From a virus, in the IMG/VR virus record IMGVR_UViG_3300015202_000004, positions 124,001-188,000 of that record: 64,000 bases of DNA. One strand, 5' to 3'. Positions 1-7,299 of the stretch are shown piece by piece (position 1 is the stretch's first letter; each line of letters begins with the position of its first letter). Below the pieces are notes generated by a model. That model was not told where the DNA came from. It was given only the letters and a program-made list of their open reading frames with translations, and did no database searches. Both the position numbers and the translations under genes were made by a program.

Positions 1-309
1 TTTAAAGCTTCTTGTTTCATTATATGCACTTTTTACTCTTACAGCTTTATCAATATCAATGTTGTAAGATTTAGCTGTATCTAAAGCTCTAATAATAATA
101 TCAGCCAATTCTTCTTCAATACAGTTTAAAGGCTCACTCATTGCACTAGCTTTATCACAAGGACTAAACAATTGACTTTTACGATAGGCTTCCCATAATT
201 CGGAAACCTCTCCGTGTAAATTCGATATAAAGGTTGGCATATTGTCGTTTTCGTGAAAACCGCTTTTTGCCGCGATATTATAAAATTTTTCAGATAATTT
301 GTTTAACAT
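1..309 (-). CDS. MazG-like NTP pyrophosphohydrolase (3' end cut by window edge)
   Basis: Starts at the ATG at 309 and is open to position 1, so the C-terminus lies outside the window. The visible ~103 residues carry the all-alpha NTP-PPase signature: EVSELWEAYR in helix 1, then EEELADIIIRALD, the paired acidic motifs that bind Mg2+ in MazG/dUTPase-like enzymes. The likely role is hydrolysis of (d)NTPs or alarmones in the cytoplasm. It is the last leftward gene before a tRNA-Met. A second MazG-like domain lies at 12759-13793. Substrate cannot be told. Confidence 0.75.
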   Translation of the reverse strand, partial: MLNKLSEKFYNIAAKSGFHENDNMPTFISNLHGEVSELWEAYRKSQLFSPCDKASAMSEPLNCIEEELADIIIRALDTAKSYNIDIDKAVRVKSAYNETRSFK

Positions 310-332
310 TAACTCTTCTTAATTAGAAAATT

Positions 333-406
333 TGGTGGCTCAACTTGGAATCGAACCAAGGTTTTGGCCTTATGAGGACCCTTTTCTACCATTGAAATAC
401 AGAGCC
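333..406 (-). tRNA. tRNA-Met (CAT)
   Basis: Folds as a cloverleaf: acceptor GGCTCTG/TTGAGCC with one T-T mismatch, D-stem TTTC/GAAA, anticodon loop CTCATAA, T-arm CTTGG-TTCGATT-CCAAG, discriminator A and encoded CCA (333-335 on the plus strand). Anticodon CAT at 372-374 could also be an Ile2 (lysidine) tRNA. Confidence 0.88.
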
Positions 407-440
407 ATATAATTGATTATATCTTGTTACTGGGCAAATG

Positions 441-653
441 TCAAGGTCTAGCGGTTTCTAATCCTGAAAATCCTACGTTACCAAAAATCTGATAAGCTTT
501 ATTAGGACACACTGGTTGTTTTGTATCGCCGTACCGCACGTTGCAAGGAACGAAAATCCCAAGGTCGTCTTTTTCCAATTGGGAATGTTCTGCAAAGCTC
601 ATTTTAAGTTCCTGCGTATGATTGCTTTGGCAACGATAATCGTAATAAGGCAT
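441..653 (-). CDS. Small FmdB-like zinc-ribbon protein
   Basis: 70 residues. Starts MPYYDYRC, like the M-P-x-Y-x-Y-x-C opening of FmdB-type regulatory zinc ribbons, with further Cys at about 37 and 49; the second CxxC half is incomplete, so metal binding is uncertain. The frame is open upstream to 716, but 675-749 folds as a tRNA, so the start is the ATG at 653, preceded by AAGAAGAG. Probably cotranscribed with the upstream tRNA-His from the promoter at 791-819. Confidence 0.55.
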   Translation of the reverse strand: MPYYDYRCQSNHTQELKMSFAEHSQLEKDDLGIFVPCNVRYGDTKQPVCPNKAYQIFGNVGFSGLETARP

Positions 654-674
654 CTTATTCTCTTCTTGGGAAAT

Positions 675-749
675 TGGTGTGTCTGGAGGGTAACGCTCCC
701 TCTTGGGTGGCTTCACAAACCACTACATTACTTTTATGCTACAGACACC
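675..749 (-). tRNA. tRNA-His (GTG), divergent
   Basis: Cloverleaf with G at -1 opposite discriminator A (the tRNA-His hallmark), perfect 7-bp acceptor GTGTCTG/CAGACAC, anticodon stem GTGGT/GCCAC with loop TTGTGAA, T-stem GAGGG/CCCTC and encoded CCA (675-677). Odd: the T-loop is AGCGTTA, without the usual TTC, and the D-loop AAAAGTA lacks GG. It may be missed by standard scanners, and its function is uncertain. Confidence 0.6.
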
Positions 750-790
750 ATACGAGGCTTCCAAACCTCTTTGTCAATATATTATAGTCT

Positions 791-819
791 ATTCTAGCAC
801 ATTTAGTTACATCTGTCAA
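791..819 (-). promoter_or_regulatory. sigma70 promoter for tRNA-His and zinc-ribbon gene
   Basis: TTGACA (814-819), 17-bp spacer, TAGAAT (791-796), reading leftward. It lies just past the stop of the 828-1304 gene, so transcription starts about 35 bases before tRNA-His. Confidence 0.75.
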
Positions 820-827
820 GTGTTTAT

Positions 828-1304
828 TTACTTATTATCAAATAAAATTTCGGTAAACTCAGTGTCAATTATATCATCATCGCTAGTAGAAGTCAATGAT
901 AATAGCGTGATTGTCACTTTCTGAGAATCATTCTCAACAGTGAGAGCTTTGGTTTCCGCGATGGCTAGACCATTGGCACGTTGTTCCTCTTCGGACATAT
1001 TATGATAACCATAAGAAGAGGGCTTGTGAATCTTCGCCTTCTTGAAGAAGTCTGGATTTTTAATGTCTCCGCCAGTGCCCATGAAAAAGGCAACGATTCG
1101 GTTTGCATCGTCAATACCAGAAAGGTAAGCTTCGGCCAAAGCTTCGTCTAAACCTTCTAGATTATCTCCAGCCACGTAGCCTGCAAGATAACTTGAAAAC
1201 TCCAAGCGGCGTGTTGAAATTTTATCCATTACTTCTTGAAGAATTATTTTTTTCAGTTCTTCATCAGAATCCGGTTCGGGCTCGGTATGGTCTAAGTATC
1301 GCAC
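828..1304 (-). CDS. Hypothetical protein, 158 aa
   Basis: GTG start at 1304 behind AGAAGAGAATAATA; the GTG follows the upstream gene's stop almost directly. An acidic N-terminus (TEPEPDSDEE) precedes a probably helical middle; no recognised domain. Part of a tight leftward run with 1307-1528 and 1531-1848. Confidence 0.7.
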   Translation of the reverse strand: MRYLDHTEPEPDSDEELKKIILQEVMDKISTRRLEFSSYLAGYVAGDNLEGLDEALAEAYLSGIDDANRIVAFFMGTGGDIKNPDFFKKAKIHKPSSYGYHNMSEEEQRANGLAIAETKALTVENDSQKVTITLLSLTSTSDDDIIDTEFTEILFDNK

Positions 1305-1306
1305 TA

Positions 1307-1528
1307 TTATTCTCTTCTAGGTCTTAAAGCAGCAACATTTAATGCATCAACTAATACTACCATACTTTCACATAAAAAGACAGCATCAGATTCATCAAAG
1401 AAATGTCCTACGCCATCGTTCTGAATAATTTCAGCAAAATGTCGTGCTACAGCATCTAAATTGTCACGTTCGGATTTATTATGTAATAAGCTTGAAGACT
1501 TTATCGCAATCATATCTGGACTAAACAT
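1307..1528 (-). CDS. Hypothetical protein, 73 aa
   Basis: ATG at 1528 with GAGGCGT upstream. Two predicted helices and an Arg-rich C-terminus; no family recognised. It lies in an operon with 1531-1848 upstream and 828-1304 downstream, with gaps of 2 bases. Confidence 0.65.
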   Translation of the reverse strand: MFSPDMIAIKSSSLLHNKSERDNLDAVARHFAEIIQNDGVGHFFDESDAVFLCESMVVLVDALNVAALRPRRE

Positions 1529-1530
1529 AT

Positions 1531-1848
1531 TTACGCCTCTTTCGTTTCGATTTGTTCAATGGCTAGTTGGTTATCTATCCAATCTTTAATATGGTCACCG
1601 TGGCATTTTTTTGGCTTACAGTAGCATAATAATACTAAGTTTCCATCACGAGCTATATGCAAAAATCTAACTAGTTCTTCATAAATATCATTTTTAGCTT
1701 CGATTTGTTCGTACATCCAAACCTGATATTTTTCTATTACTTCGTCCCTTGTTCCGTCAATTCCAACTATAAAGTGGTTGCCCAAAACATAGGGTCGGCT
1801 TATGTATTCGCCAAACTTTGTCTTTCTTTGATTCGCTACAATTACCAT
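1531..1848 (-). CDS. DUF4326 family protein
   Basis: About 105 residues. The DUF4326 pattern is clear: an N-terminal strand with basic residues (VANQRK), LGNHFIVGIDGTRDEVIEKY, then LVLLCYCKPKKCHGDHI, where Cys/His resemble a metal site. The frame also opens at ATG 1860, but family members start near the 1848 Met, and the -10-like TATAAT at 1859-1864 argues against 1860. Function of DUF4326 is unknown; it is common in phages. Confidence 0.72.
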   Translation of the reverse strand: MVIVANQRKTKFGEYISRPYVLGNHFIVGIDGTRDEVIEKYQVWMYEQIEAKNDIYEELVRFLHIARDGNLVLLCYCKPKKCHGDHIKDWIDNQLAIEQIETKEA

Positions 1849-1873
1849 AAGTAAGGACATTATAGTATGCCAC

Positions 1874-1902
1874 TTGACAAATCAGCTTTAATATGTTTGA
1901 AT
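1874..1902 (+). promoter_or_regulatory. Promoter for the 1908-2276 gene
   Basis: TTGACA (1874-1879), 17-bp spacer, TTGAAT (1897-1902). The ATG at 1908 follows after 5 bases, so the mRNA should be leaderless. The in-frame ATG at 1893 lies upstream of the -10 and cannot be used from this promoter. Confidence 0.55.
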
Positions 1903-1907
1903 TAATC

Positions 1908-2276
1908 ATGTTTATTTTAGTCGTAGATGACCTACGACTATTTGGCGATACTTTTCATGGTATGCCAATTAAGTACGCGGTCACAAGTAAAGAGGCCCTT
2001 GACATTTTGGAATCTGAATTCCATGATGTTGCCGAAGTGTGGCTTGACCATGACTTAGGAATGTTTGGTGAAATAGCCGATGAAGTTACTCCAGTCATTT
2101 ATTGGCTGGAAGAAAAAGGCCATAACGAACAGGCAAACCATGTTTATTGCATTCGTGTTTTGACAAGTAACCCAGTAGGTGCCCAGAAAATAGCTATGCT
2201 TTCGCGTTACTATTTTATAGGTGCTACAGTCACGCATCACAAGCTACGAAACGAAGAGGAAGAAGCGGTTAATTAG
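1908..2276 (+). CDS. Receiver-like domain protein (cREC type)
   Basis: 122 residues; the only rightward gene in the first 34 kb. MFILVVDD at the start and WLDHDLG in the middle match the stand-alone receiver fold called cyclic-phosphate processing receiver (cREC_REC), found in phages and proposed to act in RNA-end or nucleotide processing. The acidic DD pair and the D of LDHD are present, and no output domain follows. Converges with the 2269-3045 gene, overlapping by 8 bases. Confidence 0.7.
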   Translation: MFILVVDDLRLFGDTFHGMPIKYAVTSKEALDILESEFHDVAEVWLDHDLGMFGEIADEVTPVIYWLEEKGHNEQANHVYCIRVLTSNPVGAQKIAMLSRYYFIGATVTHHKLRNEEEEAVN

Positions 2277-3045
2277 CCGCTTCTTCTATTTTATCAATAA
2301 CGTTTTGCACAGTTATTAAACTTGGTTGTGCCCTTATAACTCGTGCATTATCATTGAAGTTCTTTACCCAATTTTGATTTAAGCATTCGGGATACAATAA
2401 AATATGAGGTGTACCAATTCCATGCACCAAGTGTGAAATTCCATTGTCAATTGTCAATGCCAGTTTCGTTTTAAAAATTAATTCGCATACGTACTCTAAC
2501 GGCTTATCAAAGATATAATCAACATTATAAAAAATTTGCTTGTTTTGATTTTTTTCTAAGGCAAACCCAGAAGCTCCTAGAACTGCAATTTTTACATCTT
2601 TATCCTTAGATTTCAAATAGTTTATAACATCTTGCCAATTTGAATATGCCCATAACTTTTCGTCCGATAAATCGCTCCAAGAATATGGAGCGATTATATA
2701 GTCGTAAACGGGAATATTTTTATTTGTTTTTTCCCAAATGATATTCGGTTTCGTTAGAGTTGGCACGTTTAATTTGGCTTGAAGAAAATATCCTTGAGTC
2801 ATGTGTAAACCAAGGCTTTGTCCTTCATTAAAGAAATCATGTGGACTAAGTACAATCATATCCGACATAATTTCATCGGTGAAATTAATCCCTTGTATAT
2901 GCTTGAAAAATATTTTTAAAGCTGGGTTTTCCACTTTTAAATTCAAAGAAAGACCTTTATATGAATCTAATAAAGCTAATGCTTCAATGCAATTGATTGC
3001 ACAAACTGTATCGCCAATTAAAGATGCCTTTAAATAAACGTTCAT
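2269..3045 (-). CDS. Glycosyltransferase family 9-like (heptosyltransferase-like)
   Basis: 258 residues. The C-terminal half has the GT-B/GT9 nucleotide-sugar signature LTIDNGISHLVHGIGTPHILLYP (broken here as LTIDNGISHLV / HGIGTPHILLYP). The N-terminal half (LKASLIGDTV) resembles the acceptor domain. It is shorter than typical heptosyltransferases (~320). It might modify phage DNA or virion glycans or host LPS; the substrate is unknown. Shares a short leftward run with the deoxyribosyltransferase-like gene upstream. Confidence 0.65.
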   Translation of the reverse strand: MNVYLKASLIGDTVCAINCIEALALLDSYKGLSLNLKVENPALKIFFKHIQGINFTDEIMSDMIVLSPHDFFNEGQSLGLHMTQGYFLQAKLNVPTLTKPNIIWEKTNKNIPVYDYIIAPYSWSDLSDEKLWAYSNWQDVINYLKSKDKDVKIAVLGASGFALEKNQNKQIFYNVDYIFDKPLEYVCELIFKTKLALTIDNGISHLVHGIGTPHILLYPECLNQNWVKNFNDNARVIRAQPSLITVQNVIDKIEEAAN

Positions 3046-3048
3046 ATA

Positions 3049-3516
3049 TTAAAGCAATTTGGAAATCTTTGAAATCACACTATCTAAATTATCTACCTGA
3101 ACTGCACCGTAACGTTTGCAAACAATGTCAACGTTGCCTTTTTTCCAGAATCCTTCTGGACAAACTACAACCATTTTATCTGATTTAACAAATAAACCAA
3201 GCTCTAATAAGGAAATCGGGGATTTGGTTGAAGGGTCGAAATACATGATAATTAAATCAGCTAATTCTTGTGCATCTAGTTCCCATTCAACCTGCTCTTT
3301 GAACTGTGCATTATCAATAGATTCTTTCCAAGAATCATCCCAGTCTTTTCTTCTTGGATTTAACAAATAAACATCATTATTATCAAGAGATTTTGCCAAT
3401 TTGGTTTGCCAGTCTACCGCTTTACCTTGTTCAATGCTTCCAGCTAAAAATATCGACAGTTTTTTATTTTTCTTTACTATATCTAAAGAATTTGGTGCTT
3501 CGATTACAGTTGCCAT
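3049..3516 (-). CDS. Nucleoside 2-deoxyribosyltransferase-like protein
   Basis: 155 residues. IFLAGSIEQGKAVDWQ at the N-terminus and DPSTKSPISLLELGLF further on match the nucleoside 2-deoxyribosyltransferase-like (PF15891-type) fold, in which the E of LLELG is the catalytic nucleophile. Probably exchanges or cleaves N-glycosidic bonds of (deoxy)nucleotides, supporting salvage or modified-nucleotide metabolism. Three bases separate it from the GT9-like gene. Confidence 0.75.
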   Translation of the reverse strand: MATVIEAPNSLDIVKKNKKLSIFLAGSIEQGKAVDWQTKLAKSLDNNDVYLLNPRRKDWDDSWKESIDNAQFKEQVEWELDAQELADLIIMYFDPSTKSPISLLELGLFVKSDKMVVVCPEGFWKKGNVDIVCKRYGAVQVDNLDSVISKISKLL

Positions 3517-3533
3517 TTAAATTAACCCCATAA

Positions 3534-3580
3534 ATAATTGGTAACGAAGTGAATTGGCTCTTTTGTGAGTTACCAATTAT
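3534..3580. repeat. 12-bp perfect inverted repeat
   Basis: ATAATTGGTAAC (3534-3545) and its exact complement (3569-3580) separated by 23 bases, in the gap between the DnaQ-like gene and the deoxyribosyltransferase gene. No T-tract follows, so it is not a plain terminator; a processing or attenuation hairpin is possible. Confidence 0.6.
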
Positions 3581-3629
3581 GACAACCACCGCAACGCACT
3601 TCGCATTTTTCAATTTCTTTTAAGTATAT

Positions 3630-4271
3630 TTAGGTCCTAATCAATTCGTTGTCTTTGATATCTAGCAAAATGCGTCGTTCATTTATTTCTGTTAGCTTGA
3701 AGAAAATTTGCATCATTTGCTTAACGTCGCCAACGGCTCCGTGTGCGCGTTCGTTAGGAATGTTCAAAAGCTTACCAAGGTTATCTTGACTGATGTGTTT
3801 TAGATTCGGCATCGTGGCACGAACTAAACCCTTCATTTCATCTGTTCTACGGAACATCCATTTTGTATACTTCTCAAGCTCTGGAACATGCTTGTCAAAA
3901 GCATACTGAAAGAACCAAGTGTCGAATCCAAAATTATTACCAATTACTGTCGCTTTTGCATTTGGATTATAAAGCTGCATGTGCTTATCCATAAAAGCAA
4001 TGAATTCAATCAGAACATCTTTAATAGGGCGTTGGGCCGCGATGAATTCTCGTGTAAGCCCATTAATTTTTAATGCCGTCTCTTCGTACACTACGTCTCC
4101 TGGATTACAATGCTCAGAAAAAGAAGCCTTCTGATTTCCCTCTGCATCATACACTATTGCCGCGATATCTACAATGCCATTTAACCAAGGCTTTACACCA
4201 GTGGTTTCAGTATCGACGCCAACGAAAGTTGTGTAATAAGGTTTAATTATTTCTCTGCTAATTATACTCAT
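3630..4271 (-). CDS. DnaQ-like 3'-5' exonuclease (DEDDh)
   Basis: About 213 residues. Exo I motif GVDTETTG near residue 18, Exo II around NNFGFDTWF, and Exo III AHGAVGDV with the DEDDh histidine near the C-terminus; complete catalytic set. Likely a stand-alone 3'-5' exonuclease (proofreading subunit or RNase T-like). The frame opens at 4322, but the ATG at 4271 has GAAGAGAGAA ahead of it and begins where homology begins. Confidence 0.85.
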   Translation of the reverse strand: MSIISREIIKPYYTTFVGVDTETTGVKPWLNGIVDIAAIVYDAEGNQKASFSEHCNPGDVVYEETALKINGLTREFIAAQRPIKDVLIEFIAFMDKHMQLYNPNAKATVIGNNFGFDTWFFQYAFDKHVPELEKYTKWMFRRTDEMKGLVRATMPNLKHISQDNLGKLLNIPNERAHGAVGDVKQMMQIFFKLTEINERRILLDIKDNELIRT

Positions 4272-4353
4272 AGTTCTCTCTTCATAAAAAAAGGATGCTC
4301 CATAATGATAGTATGTTTGCATCTTTTTTGCTCACTTATGAAGCTAAGTTAAT

Positions 4354-4629
4354 TTATTCACCGTATTCATCCGCAGTTACATAATAAAATTTCTTGCTAG
4401 GTACTTGAATGACGATTAGGGTTCCATTTGGATTTTCTTGTATATGAACTAAAACTTTATCAGGAATATCTTTTAAATCAGATATATTATGATAAGGGAA
4501 ATTATAAACTTTAGCTTGTGTTGCTTCGCCTAAAAGTTCACGATTTTGCCACAAATATGAATTGAAAACATTCATATCGTTTTCGCGCTTATCATGGTCG
4601 CTTTGTCTAAAATCTTTGTCGTTATGCAT
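4354..4629 (-). CDS. Hypothetical protein, 91 aa
   Basis: ATG at 4629 with GAGGT 11 bases upstream; an internal Met at residue 19 (4575) is an alternative start. Mixed alpha/beta composition, hydrophilic, no family recognised. Upstream DNA is AT-rich and leads to a tRNA pair. Confidence 0.6.
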   Translation of the reverse strand: MHNDKDFRQSDHDKRENDMNVFNSYLWQNRELLGEATQAKVYNFPYHNISDLKDIPDKVLVHIQENPNGTLIVIQVPSKKFYYVTADEYGE

Positions 4630-4744
4630 AAAATTTTAACCTCGTTTTTTTGTTACATATTTAATTTAATTTGTTAAAGTTTTAAAAATTTTGGGCGTAT
4701 CAAATAACGCAATAAGAAAACACATTAAAATAAGAGAAAAAATT

Positions 4745-4830
4745 CATGGGAAGCAGGATTCGAACCCGCGAGAGGCTTGCGCCGTGCCGCTTTTGGAGAG
4801 CGGTGCCATCGACCACTAGGCTATTCCCAT
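4745..4830 (-). tRNA. Type II tRNA with CCA anticodon (Ser-like body, Trp anticodon)
   Basis: Acceptor ATGGGAA/TTCCCAT is perfect; D-stem is 3 bp (GCC/GGC) as in type II tRNAs; anticodon arm CCGCT-CTCCAAA-AGCGG reads CCA; a ~17-nt variable region contains GGC-GCAA-GCC; T-arm GCGGG-TTCGAAT-CCTGC. Discriminator is G and no CCA is encoded. The long variable arm, G73 and 3-bp D-stem are serine-tRNA features, yet the anticodon matches Trp UGG. Confidence 0.8.
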
Positions 4831-4840
4831 ATATAATTGA

Positions 4841-4911
4841 CGGGCTCTGGACGAATCGAACGCCCACCAAACAGGTTGGAACTGTTCATGCTACCATTAC
4901 ACTAAGAACCC
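4841..4911 (-). tRNA. tRNA-Trp (CCA)
   Basis: Ordinary type I cloverleaf: acceptor GGGTTCT/AGAGCCC, D-stem GTGT/GCAT, anticodon arm AACAG-TTCCAAC-CTGTT, T-arm GGGCG-TTCGATT-CGTCC, discriminator G (typical of tRNA-Trp), no encoded CCA. Anticodon at 4877-4879. C at position 38 is unusual. Sits 10 bases from the type II CCA tRNA. Confidence 0.8.
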
Positions 4912-4967
4912 ATAAAAAAACGAGGACATTTACCATGTACTCGCAAGAAGAATATTAAACTAACTCT

Positions 4968-5081
4968 TTAGCAATCTTCGTCGCATTCTTGCGAAGGCAT
5001 ATGGAAATCGCGCGGAAGAGGTTCTTCTTGCTTGTGTTCTCGCCAGCTTTCAGCTAGTTCCATGATAAAAGTCGTTTCCAT
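4968..5081 (-). CDS. Small hypothetical protein, 37 aa
   Basis: ATG at 5081 behind AAGGTATAGAA, ending TAA at 4968-4970. Acidic with two Cys near the C-terminus (QECDEDC). Located between tRNA-Ser and tRNA-Trp in the same leftward transcript. Support is the ribosome site plus an otherwise empty 190-base gap. Confidence 0.45.
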   Translation of the reverse strand: METTFIMELAESWREHKQEEPLPRDFHMPSQECDEDC

Positions 5082-5100
5082 TTCTATACCTTGTTAAAAT

Positions 5101-5192
5101 TGGAGGAGAAGGCGAGATTCGAACTCGCGGGACCGACTAAGGTCCGTCTCTTTAGCAAAGAGGTGCAATAAACCAGGCTCTACCACTTCTCC
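5101..5192 (-). tRNA. tRNA-Ser (GCT)
   Basis: Type II cloverleaf: perfect acceptor GGAGAAG/CTTCTCC, anticodon loop TTGCTAA (anticodon at 5154-5156), long variable arm GGACC-TTAGT-CGGTCC, T-loop TTCGAAT, encoded CCA at 5101-5103. Discriminator is T. Confidence 0.9.
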
Positions 5193-5263
5193 ATAAAGAA
5201 ATCGCATTGGTACTCCAGACGATTCCTGGACTCTTTCTACAACTAGGTAGATGAGTTACTAGT

Positions 5264-5292
5264 ATTATATGCTATTTGTTTTGATTTGTCAA
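5264..5292 (-). promoter_or_regulatory. Promoter for the Ser/Trp tRNA cluster
   Basis: TTGACA (5287-5292), 17-bp spacer, TATAAT (5264-5269), leftward. A ~65-base leader with short hairpins precedes tRNA-Ser. Confidence 0.8.
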
Positions 5293-5305
5293 GTATTGAA
5301 GAAAT

Positions 5306-5752
5306 TTAATTCATTAACGGTTTGATTTTGGAATAAAATTCTTCGATAATGAAATTTATTTTACCTGTTGATTCCCAAAAATTGATTTGGGTTTGTCCAT
5401 ATTTTAGGGCAAGCTTTTCAACAATTAAGTTTTTGATTTTCTTAAAGAAAGGGTCAGAGAACTTAAGTTGCATAGCCGACTTTTCTTCATTATAGCGGCT
5501 AATCTCTTCTTCATCTTTGGGTTCATGGCACCAATGACCGTATGCTCTGGCGACTTCTTTATGTTGACAAAAAGAATTTAAACCGTTTGCTTTTCGAACG
5601 GCAACGACTTCTTCATTTGTGTAACGTTGGCTGCCTGTTTTACCCAACACTTTATAATGTCCAAAAATTTTAAATACTTCGACGTTATTAATATACAAAA
5701 TAATGCTTCGATGGCTTACAGTTTGGGCTGTCTCAGGGGCAATTGTAATCAC
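5306..5752 (-). CDS. Hypothetical protein, 148 aa
   Basis: Start is GTG at 5752 (no upstream ATG in frame); the next Met is far inside. Contains HKEVARAYGHWCHEPKDEEE and a basic, helical C-terminus; no recognised family. Lies between the tRNA-Arg and the tRNA-Ser promoter. Confidence 0.65.
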   Translation of the reverse strand: MITIAPETAQTVSHRSIILYINNVEVFKIFGHYKVLGKTGSQRYTNEEVVAVRKANGLNSFCQHKEVARAYGHWCHEPKDEEEISRYNEEKSAMQLKFSDPFFKKIKNLIVEKLALKYGQTQINFWESTGKINFIIEEFYSKIKPLMN

Positions 5753-5778
5753 TTATGAAATCCTTTTAGTTAGAAATT

Positions 5779-5852
5779 TGCCCCGACTGGGAATCGAACC
5801 CAGACTCACAAGTTTTTAGAGAACTCGGTTCTAACCGTTGAACTATCGAGGC
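5779..5852 (-). tRNA. tRNA-Arg (TCT)
   Basis: Acceptor GCCTCGA/TCGGGGC, D-stem GTTC/GAAC, anticodon arm GAGTT-CTCTAAA-AACTT (anticodon 5818-5820), T-arm CTGGG-TTCGATT-CCCAG, discriminator A, no encoded CCA. Reads AGA, a codon common in AT-rich phage genes. Confidence 0.9.
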
Positions 5853-5859
5853 ATATTTG

Positions 5860-5933
5860 TTCCCCGTGCGTTGCATTACACTCCGCAAATCGCCTGTTTT
5901 TCACAGGGTGCCTCTTATACGGCTGACAGGGAA
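5860..5933 (-). other. tRNA-like degenerate cloverleaf
   Basis: Exactly 74 bases, bounded by a 7-bp acceptor-like stem TTCCCTG/CGGGGAA, with a GCC/GGC D-like hairpin, a CCTG/CAGG hairpin whose loop is TGAAAAA, and a TTGC/GCAA T-like hairpin lacking TTC. It follows the HD-protein gene and precedes tRNA-Arg. No valid anticodon (T33 missing). It may be a decayed tRNA (possibly Phe) or a processing signal. Confidence 0.35.
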
Positions 5934-5938
5934 TTTGA

Positions 5939-6490
5939 TTACTTAAGATACTGTATCATTTTTTTGCCCAATTTGTCAAGCTTTTTCCACTTGATTTTGA
6001 AGCTAGTCGATTCGATGCCGCCGAACATTTGTGCATTAGAATGGATTTCGCAAAGGGCCGTCAACAGAAGAGAAGCTGCCTCTTTTCGTTTCGCAAATTC
6101 TTCAATATCCTCACTTTTCAGTGTATGACAGTCCATGTCCATTCGGATAAGATTTGCAATAAGATTTGAGTCTTCTGATTCATCCGAACATTCTTTCCAT
6201 CGAAGGTAAGAAGCTTCGGCATGGTTTGGAAAATGCTGCTTGCCTTCTTCATCAATTGTTCGACAGAACGGTTTACCACAATCATGGTAGATTTGGTAAA
6301 TCTGGAGGATATTGAAAGGCAGAAGGTTAGCTTTGATTTTTGGGTCTTGAATCCAATCAGACAACCTCCATTCTTTTGAGAGAGGTGCGTCGGGTTCGGT
6401 TAAATACCCATATAAGTCATCGAACCATTCAAACACGCTTTGCCCGTGTTGGAACATATTCATGTCTTCAAATTGAAAACACGTTAGCAT
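5939..6490 (-). CDS. HD-domain phosphohydrolase-like protein
   Basis: 183 residues. QHGQSVFEW, then YHDCGKPFCR (the HD pair) and FPNHAEASYLRW, give the spaced His/Asp ligands of an HD metal-dependent phosphohydrolase; likely substrates are nucleotides or nucleic-acid ends. Start ATG 6490 (Mets at residues 10 and 12 are alternatives). Upstream neighbours are a small unknown gene and a PTH2-like gene. Confidence 0.6.
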   Translation of the reverse strand: MLTCFQFEDMNMFQHGQSVFEWFDDLYGYLTEPDAPLSKEWRLSDWIQDPKIKANLLPFNILQIYQIYHDCGKPFCRTIDEEGKQHFPNHAEASYLRWKECSDESEDSNLIANLIRMDMDCHTLKSEDIEEFAKRKEAASLLLTALCEIHSNAQMFGGIESTSFKIKWKKLDKLGKKMIQYLK

Positions 6491-6512
6491 TGGTTCTCTA
6501 AGTTTTGTAAAA

Positions 6513-6827
6513 TCAGCCTACAACATTATATTCTTCTTTCTTATATTTTCTTAAAAAGACATTTTCGCCGATAACATTTGAATCTAGTGTATAAGCATTG
6601 CCAAATCCTGTAATCCAAAATTCTTCATCTTTAGAATTTTCTTCAATAGAAAATGGCATAATGCAAATTTCAAACATATCATTTTTTTGTAAAGTGGTAA
6701 TTTCCCTTAAACTATCACAAGAAAAAGTTATTTTTTCAATTTGAATATCACCATTGTCTAACATAGAAACCTCTTTGCATAGCGCAACAGGTTTATGTTT
6801 TAAAAATAATACAATCTGATTATTCAC
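6513..6827 (-). CDS. Hypothetical protein, 104 aa
   Basis: Starts with GTG at 6827, overlapping the last codons of the PTH2-like gene (stop at 6820), which suggests translational coupling. Mostly beta-strand pattern; no recognised motif. Confidence 0.65.
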   Translation of the reverse strand: MNNQIVLFLKHKPVALCKEVSMLDNGDIQIEKITFSCDSLREITTLQKNDMFEICIMPFSIEENSKDEEFWITGFGNAYTLDSNVIGENVFLRKYKKEEYNVVG

Positions 6828-7173
6828 ATTTATTCTCCCATTGTTGTTTTTCTTGCCATAGCATTTCGTATTGCTTTAAATGTTCGCGTTTCGAGCGACT
6901 TGTGAGATATTCGGTTGCAATAGCCGTTAGTCCTCTATCGTAATCAGGTTCAGCCCATGGCTCAACCTTGATGCCATTCATAAGCAAGTGTTCCATTGCT
7001 TTGAAAAGTTCGGCTTTATTTTTCACCTGAAGATAAATCAAGTGATTTTGCGTCGGGGTTTCACCAAAGCGCTTACCTGCTTCTTGAGCGGCATGGCCTG
7101 CTTGCACGGCTTGATGAATTTCGGGCATATCAGTACGCACAATTACGTAACTGTAAATAGTTTCTTCTTTCAT
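6820..7173 (-). CDS. PTH2-like peptidyl-tRNA hydrolase
   Basis: About 117 residues. YVIVRTDMPEIHQAVQAGHA, then HLIYLQVKNKAELFKAMEHL and EPDYDRGLTAIAT follow the Pth2 fold (VVRTDL...G..AAQ.aHA...), an enzyme that recycles peptidyl-tRNA dropped from ribosomes. The frame is open to 7281, but the ATG at 7173 has AGAGGAAGAA directly upstream. Fits the tRNA-rich context. Some catalytic residues differ, so activity is not certain. Confidence 0.65.
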   Translation of the reverse strand: MKEETIYSYVIVRTDMPEIHQAVQAGHAAQEAGKRFGETPTQNHLIYLQVKNKAELFKAMEHLLMNGIKVEPWAEPDYDRGLTAIATEYLTSRSKREHLKQYEMLWQEKQQWENKCE

Positions 7174-7299
7174 TTCTTCCTCTTTTTGTTCATTAGTGCT
7201 TATGTGGGTAGGCAAAAAGAAGAAGTTTAAGGACCGCGATTCTAAGAACGCATTTGATTCACTTTCTTTTGATGTTTTCATATTTTTTCATATTTAAAA

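Noticed and set aside
5193-5260. Another tRNA between the promoter and tRNA-Ser (GCT)
   Set aside because: Two hairpins (TCTAC/GTAGA and TCCAG/CTGGA) are present but no acceptor stem or third arm; treated as leader structure.
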